Of a stretch of 64,000 nucleotides of DNA, positions 8,894 through 16,576 are shown piece by piece. Location: the NCBI GenBank assembly GCA_944326555.1, contig CALVEK010000001.1, positions 62,001 through 126,000 of the forward strand. The letters run 5' to 3'. Within the stretch, counting starts at the first letter, position 1. Every line of letters starts with the position of its first letter. Below the pieces are notes generated by a model, which was not told where the DNA came from, did not search any database, and was given only the letters and a program-made list of their open reading frames with translations. The translations under genes were made by a program, and so were the position numbers. This DNA is from Candidatus Gastranaerophilales bacterium (GTDB lineage Bacteria > Cyanobacteriota > Vampirovibrionia > Gastranaerophilales > Gastranaerophilaceae).

Positions 8894-9709
8894 TTATGCA
8901 TTCAATCTTCCAAGATTTATCGCTTGTGATAATTGGTTGGATTTTTCTCTTACTAAACTACTTAGTGTTTCATAGTTTCTTGAAACCTTAATTGAATTAA
9001 TCATTTCTGTAATTATGTTTGAGTTAGAAAGTTCAATTGCTCCTTGTTGTACAGAAAATTTCTGTGCTCTAAGTTCCGGGTTTGTTGTGATGTCTTTTGG
9101 CACGTATTGTGATGTACCTACGGCCATCATGTCGTCTTTGTTTGCAAAATCAAAAATACCTATTCTTTGTAATGCTTGAGCATTTTCGTTTCTGTTTGCA
9201 ACAATTGTTCCGTCTTCATTTATGCTCAGATTTTTTTCTGATGCGATATTGAGTTCCGTAAAATTAAGTCTGATTGGTCTGTTTTGGTCATCAAGTACAA
9301 GATTTCCCTGCATATCAGTCAACATGTTTGCAGAATTTATGCAGAACGAACCGTTTCTTGTGTAAGTAATTGTCCCGTCAGGTGCTTGAAGTTTGAAGAA
9401 ACCATCACCCTCGATACCAAGGTCAAGAGGGTTATCAGTACGGGATAATGTACCTTGTGAAAATTGGTGTACAAGTCTGTGTGTAACAGAACCCATAGAA
9501 ATTTCACCAACCAGTCTTCCGTCTTGATTTTTTGGGTTATTTCTTTCAATAGGTTCTTCAACAATTGCGTTATAAACATTTCTGAATGACAGACCTTCTT
9601 TTTTGTAGCCTGCCGTGTTTACGTTTGCTATGTTGTTGGCTGTTGAGTCTTGCAAATCTATAAGGCTCATCATACCTTTTGCTGCTATGTCTATACCTCT
9701 TGAAATCAA
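8894..9709 (-). CDS. flgF: FlgF-like proximal rod protein, TTG start
   Basis: Flagellar basal-body rod protein of the FlgF/FlgG family, 271 residues. The N-terminus reads MISRGIDIAAKGMMSLIDLQ followed by STANNIANVNTAGYKKEGL; the middle has TYTRNGSF; the C-terminus has ELSNSNIITEMINSIKVSRN. The start is TTG at 9709, supported by GGAGGT five bases upstream and by the fit of the first residues to the family. This TTG overlaps the TGA stop of the upstream transglycosylase (TTGA), suggesting translational coupling. The choice of FlgF over a second FlgG rests on its position before flgG and its lower similarity to FlgG. Confidence 0.85.
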   Translation of the reverse strand: MISRGIDIAAKGMMSLIDLQDSTANNIANVNTAGYKKEGLSFRNVYNAIVEEPIERNNPKNQDGRLVGEISMGSVTHRLVHQFSQGTLSRTDNPLDLGIEGDGFFKLQAPDGTITYTRNGSFCINSANMLTDMQGNLVLDDQNRPIRLNFTELNIASEKNLSINEDGTIVANRNENAQALQRIGIFDFANKDDMMAVGTSQYVPKDITTNPELRAQKFSVQQGAIELSNSNIITEMINSIKVSRNYETLSSLVREKSNQLSQAINLGRLNA

Positions 9710-10326
9710 GACTGACCTCCGTTACTGTATTTTTGATACATGCTCATAATGTTTTTTACGTAATTTTGGGTTTCTTTGTATGGTGGAATTCCGTTGTATT
9801 TTTTTACTGCATTAGGCCCTGCATTGTATGCCGCAAGTGCAAGAGATTTGTCCCCGCCGAATCTGTCCAAAAGTCCTTTTAAATATTTTGTTCCGCCTGC
9901 TATGTTTTGCTCAGGGTCGTAGGCATCTTTTACACCAAGAGAATTTGCAGTCGCAGGCATGAGTTGCATAAGACCCATTGCGCCACAGCTTGATGTTACT
10001 TTTGGTTGAAAACCTGATTCTTGTTTTATGACAGCTTTTACAAAAGCACTGTCTAAACCGTTCTTTGCGCTATACTGTTCTATTAGTTCGTCGATATCAG
10101 GGTCGATATCGTTGTTTGAGGCAAGCTCGCTTGAGAAAATTTTGTTTGCAAATGGAGTAGTGTTATTTATTTGTCCTTTTGCTGACATATTGGAATCCAA
10201 AATCTTTTGAAAATCTTGATTCGGTCTGTTTGCAATAGGGTCAACACCAAAATTAGCCAGACTGTTGAAAGTGTTTTCAATAGCCTGCATACGTCTTAGA
10301 GTTATATCTAATCCACTGAGTTCCAC
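9706..10326 (-). CDS. Lytic transglycosylase (SLT) leading the flagellar operon
   Basis: Soluble lytic transglycosylase-type enzyme that cuts glycan strands of peptidoglycan. The 206-residue product has a C-terminal SLT domain (about residues 80-200): KQESGFQPKV with catalytic Glu103, SSCGAMGLMQLMPATANSLG, then ALAAYNAGPNAV and YVKNIM. The N-terminal ~75 residues show no signal peptide, so export through the flagellar type III apparatus is likely. The start is GTG 10326 with AGGA about 9 bases upstream. As first gene of the operon it probably opens the wall for the rod, standing in for the muramidase half missing from FlgJ. The gene overlaps flgF by four bases. Confidence 0.9.
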   Translation of the reverse strand: MELSGLDITLRRMQAIENTFNSLANFGVDPIANRPNQDFQKILDSNMSAKGQINNTTPFANKIFSSELASNNDIDPDIDELIEQYSAKNGLDSAFVKAVIKQESGFQPKVTSSCGAMGLMQLMPATANSLGVKDAYDPEQNIAGGTKYLKGLLDRFGGDKSLALAAYNAGPNAVKKYNGIPPYKETQNYVKNIMSMYQKYSNGGQS

Positions 10327-10432
10327 TATTCTTTTTTCCTACCCAAGTTTTCTTACCATTTAGGCTTGTAATCAATCATATAGACTAACTATTATGCCTC
10401 ATGTATAAATTACTCTATATGAAGTATTTTCT

Positions 10433-10481
10433 CATCGACCCGATGGTTGAAATTTTTTTTTAGGGTATAGACCATGTGGTC
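10433..10481. promoter_or_regulatory. Two short inverted repeats upstream of the flagellar operon
   Basis: The gap 10327-10554 separates the comM stop from the start of the flagellar operon, both on the minus strand. It holds CATCG/CGATG with a 3-base loop (10433-10445) and a near-perfect palindrome GACCA-TG-TGGTC (10470-10481), separated by a run of nine T. They may end the comM transcript or bind a flagellar regulator. I could not find a convincing sigma-28 or sigma-54 promoter. Confidence 0.35.
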
Positions 10482-10554
10482 AATATGGTGTTTGAAAAAG
10501 TAGTCATAAATGGAATAAGGATGCTGTAAGGTTTTATTTTAAGTAATCCTATTG

Positions 10555-12105
10555 CTATACTGAGGATTCTATAAAGTTTCTGTATTGCAATGCTTGTGCT
10601 ATATGCGAACTCTCAATATTTTCTGAATTTTCTAAATCCGCAATTGTTCTTGAAAGTTTTAGTATTCTGTCGTAAGAACGACCGGACAGGTTGAATTTTG
10701 AAATAGCATTTCTTAAAAGGTTTTCACTTTTTTCATCCAGTTTGCAGAAAATCTTGATAAGCTCTGCATTGAGTTGAGAATTTGTGAATATAGGATATTC
10801 TTTGTATCTTTCAACCTGTATTTTTCTTGCTTTTATTACTCTTTCTCGAATTTGAGCAGAGGATTCTGTTTTTATATTTGTATTTAAAAGCTCTTCTGCA
10901 GACAATCTTGGAACTTCAATTTGGATATCAATTCTATCAAGCAGAGGTCCTGATAATCTTGAGCGATACCTTTGTATTTGAAAATCATTACAAGTACACT
11001 GTTTTTTTGAATCTCCCAAATACCCGCAAGGACAAGGATTCATTGCACCAAGGAGAATGAAATCTGCAGGGAATTTTACACGTGTATTTGCCCTTGATAT
11101 TACAACTTCACCGTCTTCAAGCGGTTGTCTCATTACTTCAAGCACATTACGCGGAAATTCTACAATTTCATCCAAAAACAAAACCCCTCTGTGTGCAAGA
11201 GTAATTTCACCGGGTTTAGGGTTTGAGCCTCCGCCTATTATACCGATTGAAGAAGCTGTGTGGTGTACTGACCTGAACGGGCGTTTGTTTATCAAAGGGC
11301 TATCCGGACTAAGCATACCTGATACACTGTATATTTTTGTCAATTCGATAGCTTCTTCAATTTCAAGAGGAGGAAGAATGGATGCAAAACTTTTTGAAAG
11401 AAGTGTTTTTCCTGACCCCGGAGGCCCCATCATAAGAATATTGTGCCCGCCTGCTGCGGCTATTTCTAATGCTTTTTTGGCTTTTATTTGTCCTTTGATA
11501 TCTTTAAAATCAAACTCATATTTTGTTGTCGTATATTCATTGAGGTAGTCTTCTATATCAACTTCACAAACTTCAAGCTCTTTTTTTTCTTCTCTGTTCA
11601 CTCCAAAATGGCAAACTACATCTCGCAAAGTCTCTGCGGACAATACTTTGATATTTGGTACAAGAGCGGCTTCTTTTGCATTTTCTTTTGGTACAACCAC
11701 CTGCTTGATTTCAAGTTCTTTTAAACCTGAAACTATAGGTAAAACCCCGTTTACAGCCCTTAAAGAACCATCTAAAGATAATTCACCCAAAAATGCGGTA
11801 TTTTTAATTAATTCTTCATCAATTATTCCGTCTCTTGCTAATATTCCCATAGCAATCGGCAGGTCATAATTTGTGCCCACTTTTTTTAAATCGGCGGGAG
11901 CAAGATTTACTACAACTTTTTGATTTGGAAAATGGTATCCCGAATTTTTTATTGCACTTCTGACTCTCTCTTTTGCTTCCGATATTGCGGTATCGGGCAA
12001 TCCTACAATAACTACGCTCGGAATTGATTGAACAAAGTCTACTTCTACAAGAATTTTGTAAGAGTCTATACCTGAAATTGTTGATGTAATTACTTGTGCT
12101 ACCAT
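10555..12105 (-). CDS. comM: ComM/YifB family Mg-chelatase-like AAA+ ATPase
   Basis: Hexameric helicase-type ATPase that helps branch migration during natural transformation in bacteria where it was studied. The 516-residue product has the N-terminal S5-like domain (MVAQVITSTISGIDSYKILV, VVIVGLPDTAISEAKERVRS, VNLAPADLKKVGTNYDLPIA). The AAA+ core has Walker A GPPGSGKT (about residue 225) and Walker B GVLFLDEIVEF. The zinc-like cysteine cluster MNPCPCGYLGD...CTC follows, then the C-terminal domain (SGRSYDRILKLSRTIADLE). Length is typical. It diverges from the SOS repressor gene; with pilT nearby, DNA uptake is plausible but not shown. Confidence 0.95.
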   Translation of the reverse strand: MVAQVITSTISGIDSYKILVEVDFVQSIPSVVIVGLPDTAISEAKERVRSAIKNSGYHFPNQKVVVNLAPADLKKVGTNYDLPIAMGILARDGIIDEELIKNTAFLGELSLDGSLRAVNGVLPIVSGLKELEIKQVVVPKENAKEAALVPNIKVLSAETLRDVVCHFGVNREEKKELEVCEVDIEDYLNEYTTTKYEFDFKDIKGQIKAKKALEIAAAGGHNILMMGPPGSGKTLLSKSFASILPPLEIEEAIELTKIYSVSGMLSPDSPLINKRPFRSVHHTASSIGIIGGGSNPKPGEITLAHRGVLFLDEIVEFPRNVLEVMRQPLEDGEVVISRANTRVKFPADFILLGAMNPCPCGYLGDSKKQCTCNDFQIQRYRSRLSGPLLDRIDIQIEVPRLSAEELLNTNIKTESSAQIRERVIKARKIQVERYKEYPIFTNSQLNAELIKIFCKLDEKSENLLRNAISKFNLSGRSYDRILKLSRTIADLENSENIESSHIAQALQYRNFIESSV

Positions 12106-12177
12106 TGTATCCCTATTCTATCATAAATCAGACCTTAAAATTGTCAGCTTATAGTATTTATGTTTTAAGGTTAGTTA

Positions 12178-12206
12178 TTGACAATTTATGGACAAACGTC
12201 CATAAT
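12178..12206 (+). promoter_or_regulatory. Promoter with palindromic SOS-type operator, repressor gene
   Basis: A -35 box TTGACA (12178-12183) and a -10 box CATAAT (12201-12206) are 17 bases apart. A perfect inverted repeat fills the spacer and overlaps the -10: TTATGGAC (12186-12193), AAAC, GTCCATAA (12198-12205). The same arrangement, with GAC-N4-GTC cores, lies upstream of umuC. A repressor bound here would block RNA polymerase; autoregulation by the product of 12230-12805 is the natural reading. Confidence 0.85.
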
Positions 12207-12229
12207 AATTATAAAGGATTTTATTTGAT

Positions 12230-12805
12230 ATGTTAAGTGGAAAACAAAAAACTTTTTTTGAAAATCTAAAAAATGCTTACGGCAGAGAGCCTTTGCCAAG
12301 TTACGAAAAAATTGCTCAGGACTTTGGTTTTAAGCATAAAAATTCTGTTTGGCAGTATTTTAAAAAGTTAAAAGAATCCGATTTGATAAAAGAAAAAAAC
12401 GGAAAATTTTTTATCAATCCGGAATGCTTTGGCGCTATTCTTTTTACATCTTCAGTAAGAGCAGGTTTTGCTACCGTTGCGGAAGATTCTATTGAAAAAA
12501 GAGTTTCTTTGGATGAAAGTTTTGATTTGAATAACCCTTCCGTATTTATGTTTACCGTATCGGGAGATTCCATGGTGAATGCCGGCATATATGATGGTGA
12601 TAAAGTTATAGTAAAGAAAACACCTCAAGCTAAAGACGGTGATATTGTTCTTGCATTTGTAGATAACGGGTATACGCTAAAAACTTATCGCAATAAAAAC
12701 GGTAAAGTATGGTTGCAGCCAGAAAATCCCGATTACCCGATTATTGAACCCAAAGAAGTTCTAACTATTTTTGGTGTAGCCACAGGCATTAGCCGCAAGT
12801 TGTAA
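12230..12805 (+). CDS. LexA/UmuD-type self-cleaving SOS repressor (S24 family)
   Basis: A 191-residue protein. Residues 1-62 form a LexA-like winged helix (LSGKQKTFFENLKNAYGREP, then SYEKIAQDFGFKHKNSVWQY). Residues 72-190 are an S24 peptidase domain with the cleavage pair Ala78-Gly79, catalytic Ser114 (SGDSM) and Lys151 (GYTLK). The region after the cleavage site (RAGFATVAEDSIEKRVSLDE) resembles UmuD more than classic LexA. With umuC downstream, it could be the SOS repressor, a DNA-binding UmuD that also partners UmuC, or both. It has its own promoter-operator and is followed by 398 bases without a gene apart from the umuC leader. AAGGA lies about 12 bases before ATG 12230. Confidence 0.9.
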   Translation: MLSGKQKTFFENLKNAYGREPLPSYEKIAQDFGFKHKNSVWQYFKKLKESDLIKEKNGKFFINPECFGAILFTSSVRAGFATVAEDSIEKRVSLDESFDLNNPSVFMFTVSGDSMVNAGIYDGDKVIVKKTPQAKDGDIVLAFVDNGYTLKTYRNKNGKVWLQPENPDYPIIEPKEVLTIFGVATGISRKL

Positions 12806-12946
12806 TTTTTTTGATTCTAAGAATTAAAAATATCTCCAGTAAGGTATTTTTTAACAGCACTTGTAAAAAGGCAAAAAGCTGACAGGTGTTAAAAATTGCT
12901 GTAGATTCAACACTTTTTGGCAGTTTATACAAATTAAAAAAACATG

Positions 12947-12975
12947 TTGACATTTTATAGACAAATGTCTATAAT
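12947..12975 (+). promoter_or_regulatory. Promoter with the same palindromic operator, upstream of umuC
   Basis: Consensus promoter: TTGACA (12947-12952), a 17-base spacer, TATAAT (12970-12975). A perfect inverted repeat TTATAGAC (12955-12962), AAAT, GTCTATAA (12967-12974) fills the spacer and covers the -10. It shares the GAC-N4-GTC core and flanking TTAT/ATAA with the operator at 12186-12205, so both sites are probably bound by the same repressor. Transcription should start near 12982. Confidence 0.88.
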
Positions 12976-12981
12976 AACATC

Positions 12982-13170
12982 ATAAAGAAAAAACGATATC
13001 CTTCCTAATAATCAAAAACATGACGAAAGCGGGACGAATTTCTTCTTGTTAATTAGATTAGGTGTTCAAAGGTAAGTCATAGACAACTCGAGATATCGAA
13101 GTACAAATGACAATACCAAATTGAATTTAATTTTGCAGATCTCAACATGTCCGTCCCGCTTATTTTTTTT
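12982..13170 (+). ncRNA. Structured leader or small RNA ending in an intrinsic terminator
   Basis: Between the umuC promoter and umuC there is no gene, but clear RNA structure. A 10-bp perfect long-range stem AAGCGGGACG (13027-13036) / CGTCCCGCTT (13152-13161) is followed by A and eight T (13163-13170), as in an intrinsic terminator. Inside it, GGTAAGTCAT (13071-13080) pairs with ATGACAATACC (13107-13117) with a small internal loop. The loop of that hairpin holds GATATCG (13092-13098), which can pair with CGATATC (12994-13000) near the RNA 5' end, a possible pseudoknot. It would either make a separate ~190-nt SOS-induced RNA or act as an attenuator for umuC. The fold is inferred by eye. Confidence 0.6.
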
Positions 13171-13203
13171 CAAGATTGGATAAAACAAAAAGGCTAAAAA
13201 ACT

Positions 13204-14415
13204 ATGGCAGAAATTGCTCTTGTTGATTGTAATAATTTCTTTGTCTCTTGCGAGCAACTGATGAATCCCTCTCTTTTAAACAAAGCGGTGTGCGTTTTGA
13301 GTAACAATGACGGGTGTATTATTGCGCGTTCTAATGAAGCTAAAGAAATGGGAATCCCCATGGGGTATCCTTTGTTTAAGGCCCGCAAAGAGTTCAAAAA
13401 TGTTATTTATATTTCAAGAAACTTTGGATTGTATCACGATATCTCCAATAGAGTTATGCAAAAGCTGTTAAATTATACGCCTGATATCGAGCAGTATTCT
13501 ATAGATGAGGCTTTTATTGATTTAACGGGGTTAAAAAAATTGTACCGTTGTTCTTATGAACAGATAATCGAAAAAATAAAATACGAAATAGAAACAGAAA
13601 TCGGAGTACCTGTTTCTATAGGATTAGCAACCTCAAAAACTCTTGCAAAGTTGGCATGTGAAAAAGCTAAAAAGGATAAATTTTTAAACGGTACATGTAG
13701 AATCAGATACAGTGATATAGATGAAATTTTAAGAAAAACCTATATAGAAAATATTTGGGGTATAGGTAAAAATACTGCTGCACTGTTTCACAAATACGGG
13801 ATTTATAAGTGCAGTGAGATTGTTAAACAAAATGATTTCTGGCTCAAAAAAATTTGGGGTAAACGTGGAATTGAACTAAAGGCAGAGCTTTTGGGGCAAA
13901 GTGCTTATCCTGTTGTTAGCAAGGTAGTTCTGCCAAAGTCTATTCAAAAAACAAGTGCTTTTTCTCAATTTACAAGTGATAAAAATTACATAAAGGATTC
14001 ATTACATTACCATTCTCATCAGGTGTGTTCAAAATTACGCAATTTGGGACTTCAGGCAGAGGTTATTTGGGTGATGCTCAGAACAAAAGATTTTCGTGTT
14101 ATCACAGAAAAAATGGTTTTACCGGAACCGTCTGACAGTGAATTTTTGATAAATCAATTTGTCGATAGACTTTTTGATAAAATCTACGACTCTCAAATAA
14201 TTTATCGTTCTTCGGGGATTTTTGCCGATAAGTTGAGTGAGAAAGCCACCGCTCAGTTGTTTCTTTTTGAGGATGAAAAAACTCAAAAAGCTAAAAAGTT
14301 GGCAGAAATTTGGGACAATATTGAACAAAAATACGGTAAAAAATGTTTTTGTATAGGGACCATGAAAGATCCTCAGGAAGAAAGTAAATTACATGGACAA
14401 AATTATTTCTCTTAA
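13204..14415 (+). CDS. umuC: UmuC-type Y-family DNA polymerase (Pol V catalytic subunit)
   Basis: Error-prone translesion polymerase of the SOS response. The 403-residue product has MAEIALVDCNNFFVSCEQLM (first catalytic Asp), the UmuC signature CVLSNNDGCIIARSNEAKEM, the catalytic YSIDEAFIDL motif (about residues 97-106), then GIGKNTAALFHKYGI (helix-hairpin-helix) and a C-terminal little-finger region. Length is close to UmuC (about 420). The SNNDGC signature separates it from DinB. It is 33 bases downstream of the terminator-like leader and depends on read-through or an unseen promoter. A strong hairpin at 14480-14515 follows. Confidence 0.95.
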   Translation: MAEIALVDCNNFFVSCEQLMNPSLLNKAVCVLSNNDGCIIARSNEAKEMGIPMGYPLFKARKEFKNVIYISRNFGLYHDISNRVMQKLLNYTPDIEQYSIDEAFIDLTGLKKLYRCSYEQIIEKIKYEIETEIGVPVSIGLATSKTLAKLACEKAKKDKFLNGTCRIRYSDIDEILRKTYIENIWGIGKNTAALFHKYGIYKCSEIVKQNDFWLKKIWGKRGIELKAELLGQSAYPVVSKVVLPKSIQKTSAFSQFTSDKNYIKDSLHYHSHQVCSKLRNLGLQAEVIWVMLRTKDFRVITEKMVLPEPSDSEFLINQFVDRLFDKIYDSQIIYRSSGIFADKLSEKATAQLFLFEDEKTQKAKKLAEIWDNIEQKYGKKCFCIGTMKDPQEESKLHGQNYFS

Positions 14416-14479
14416 GATTTTTTGAGTATGTTTTCATTCATAAAGTTTAGCAATTGTGATAATAGATTGAATAAAAAAA

Positions 14480-14515
14480 CAAGATGATAAATTACACTAA
14501 TTTTTTATCATCTTG
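14480..14515. terminator. Bidirectional terminator between umuC and pilT
   Basis: A 12-bp perfect stem CAAGATGATAAA (14480-14491) / TTTATCATCTTG (14504-14515) with a 12-base loop, in the gap between the convergent genes umuC and pilT. T-rich sequence lies on the right and A-rich sequence on the left, so it can serve both strands. Confidence 0.8.
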
Positions 14516-14546
14516 TTTTGAATATTGTTTTTTTATTTAGAATGTT

Positions 14547-15617
14547 CTATGCAAGATTTATCAATCTTCTCAAATCATCAGGTCTGCTTGTTTTAGCCAA
14601 GGCATCTTCTGCAGATATGAGATTTTGTTTGTATAGATTTGCAAGAGCTGTTTCAAGAGTTTGCATACCCATGCCTGCGCCTGTTTGAATAGCTGAGTAC
14701 ATTTGAGAAGTTTTACCTTCACGAATAAGGTTTGCAATAGCTCCGTTTACAACCATGATTTCTTGCGCCATAACACGACCTTTTTTCTCGCCGTTTTCGT
14801 TAATTTTTGGCAACAAAGTCTGTGAAAATACTGCTGTCAAAGAGTTTGAAAGCATGATACGGATTTGTTGTTGTTGCCCTTGAGGGAATACGTCGATGAT
14901 ACGGTCTATTGTTTGGCTGGCAGATGAGGTATGGAGTGTACCCATAACCAAGTGGCCTGTTTCTGCCGCTGTAATTGCAAGAGAAATTGTTTCCAAGTCT
15001 CGCAACTCACCTACCAGAATGATATCCGGGTCTTCACGCAATGCAGATTTTAGTGCGTTTGCAAAAGATCTTGTATCTTGACCCAATTCTCTTTGGTGAA
15101 CAACACTTTTTTTGGATTTGTGTACAAATTCGACAGGGTCTTCGATTGTCAAAATGTGTTCGTTACGGTTATCGTTGATATAGTCAATCATTGATGCCAA
15201 AGTTGTAGATTTACCTGAACCGGTAGGACCTGTTACAAGAATCAATCCTCTTGGCTTTTCTGTGATTTTTCTAACAATAGGAGGAAGTCCTAAGGTTTCA
15301 AAAGATGGAACTTCTGTGTTAATTGTTCTGAATGCGGCAGCGTATGTACCGTTGTTTTTATAAACGTTTACACGGAATCTGCCAAGTCCGTGAATACCGT
15401 AAGAAAGGTCTAGTTCCCAATCTTGTTCCAGTTTTCTTCTTTGTTCGTTGTTTAAAATAGGGAAAACAAGTGTTTCGACATCTTCTGCGGTAAGGGCTTC
15501 GTGGTTTGTTCTTACAAGTTTACCGTCAATACGGAATACCGGTGGTAGGTTTGCAGAGATATGGATATCACTTGCGCCTTTGCCTACAGCGGCTTCCAAC
15601 AATTCTTCTATTAGCAT
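14547..15617 (-). CDS. pilT: Type IV pilus retraction ATPase PilT
   Basis: Hexameric secretion-type ATPase that retracts type IV pili for twitching and DNA uptake. The 356-residue product shows GASDIHISANLPPVFRIDGK at the N-terminus, Walker A GPTGSGKST (residues 130-138), the Asp box EDPVEFVH, Walker B DIILVGELRD (about 198-207) and the His box GTLHTSSASQTIDR (226-239). The PilT-specific C-terminal region is complete. Strong ribosome binding site AGGAG before ATG 15617. No other pil assembly gene is adjacent, but a prepilin lies at 57319-58041. Confidence 0.97.
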   Translation of the reverse strand: MLIEELLEAAVGKGASDIHISANLPPVFRIDGKLVRTNHEALTAEDVETLVFPILNNEQRRKLEQDWELDLSYGIHGLGRFRVNVYKNNGTYAAAFRTINTEVPSFETLGLPPIVRKITEKPRGLILVTGPTGSGKSTTLASMIDYINDNRNEHILTIEDPVEFVHKSKKSVVHQRELGQDTRSFANALKSALREDPDIILVGELRDLETISLAITAAETGHLVMGTLHTSSASQTIDRIIDVFPQGQQQQIRIMLSNSLTAVFSQTLLPKINENGEKKGRVMAQEIMVVNGAIANLIREGKTSQMYSAIQTGAGMGMQTLETALANLYKQNLISAEDALAKTSRPDDLRRLINLA

Positions 15618-15748
15618 TTTTTGCTCCTACTATTTTCCAATAATAATTTGATGATATAATTGTACATGGCTGTAAAACCGACGATTATATAGTTAAATTT
15701 TACTATTTGAAAATATTTGTGTCAAAGAAAATCAAACGGAGAGAGGAT

Positions 15749-16570
15749 ATGCAACAAATTAAACCTGTTAAATTAAAAGATTTTGAAATAGGAGCTGATA
15801 AACTTTCTATTCTTGCCGGTCCTTGTGCTATAGAGAGTAAAGATGTACTTTTTACTGTGGCAGAGGCGTTAAAAAAATTGACACAGGAGCTTAATATAAA
15901 TTACGTTTTTAAATCTTCTTTTGACAAAGCAAACAGAAGTTCTATAAATTCTTTTAGAGGTCCGGGGCTGGAAAAAGGTTTGGAATTGTTAGCTGAGGTG
16001 AAAAAGGAATTTGATTTACCGATAGTTACTGATATTCATACACCGGATCAGGCTGCACCTGTTGCAGAGGTTGCTGATATATTGCAAATTCCTGCATTTT
16101 TATGCAGACAAACAGATTTGCTTGTTGCTGCTGCTAAAACAGGTAAAATTGTAAATATTAAAAAGGGTCAATTTCTTGCACCTGCTCAAATGGCTCCGCT
16201 TGCTAAAAAAGTTATTGATTCAGGTAATGACAAGGTCCTTTTTACTGACAGAGGAACAAGTTTTGGTTATAACAATCTCGTTGTAGATATGAGAGGTATT
16301 CCTATAATGCAAGAGATGGGGGTCCCTGTTGTTTTTGATGCTACGCACAGTGTTCAGTTGCCGGGAGGTGCAGGAGAGTGTTCTTCAGGTGAAAGAAAAT
16401 ATGTTTCGACTCTTGCAAAGGCTGCTGTTGCTGCAGGTGCTAAGGCATTGTTTTTTGAAGTACATCCGAATCCCGATAAAGCTCTTTGCGATGGACCCAA
16501 CATGTTGTCTATAGACATGGCTAAGGATGTTTTCAAGACTTGTAATGATATTTTTAATCTTTTGAATTAG
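15749..16570 (+). CDS. kdsA: 3-deoxy-D-manno-octulosonate 8-phosphate synthase KdsA
   Basis: Condenses phosphoenolpyruvate and arabinose 5-phosphate to KDO-8-phosphate, the committed step to the KDO sugar of lipopolysaccharide. The 273-residue product carries ILAGPCAIESKDV, FKSSFDKANRSSINSFRGPG, LPIVTDIHTPDQAAPVAEVA, DILQIPAFLCRQTDLLVAAA, NIKKGQFLAPAQM and FDATHSVQLPGG, all typical of KdsA. The reading frame is open from 15707, but ATG 15749 is preferred: GGAGAGAGG lies just before it and length then fits the family. First gene of a rightward seven-gene operon; the DUF2142 genes follow after 6 bases. Confidence 0.97.
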   Translation: MQQIKPVKLKDFEIGADKLSILAGPCAIESKDVLFTVAEALKKLTQELNINYVFKSSFDKANRSSINSFRGPGLEKGLELLAEVKKEFDLPIVTDIHTPDQAAPVAEVADILQIPAFLCRQTDLLVAAAKTGKIVNIKKGQFLAPAQMAPLAKKVIDSGNDKVLFTDRGTSFGYNNLVVDMRGIPIMQEMGVPVVFDATHSVQLPGGAGECSSGERKYVSTLAKAAVAAGAKALFFEVHPNPDKALCDGPNMLSIDMAKDVFKTCNDIFNLLN

Positions 16571-16576
16571 ACTCTT

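Noticed and set aside
10327-10554. Sigma-28 or sigma-54 promoter for the flagellar operon
   Set aside because: No sequence close to either consensus was found; the gap only shows two short inverted repeats.
13020-13052. Ten-codon frame (MTKAGRISSC) in the umuC leader, possible leader peptide
   Set aside because: Its position over the 5' arm of the terminator is tempting, but there is no ribosome binding site and no codon bias for attenuation.
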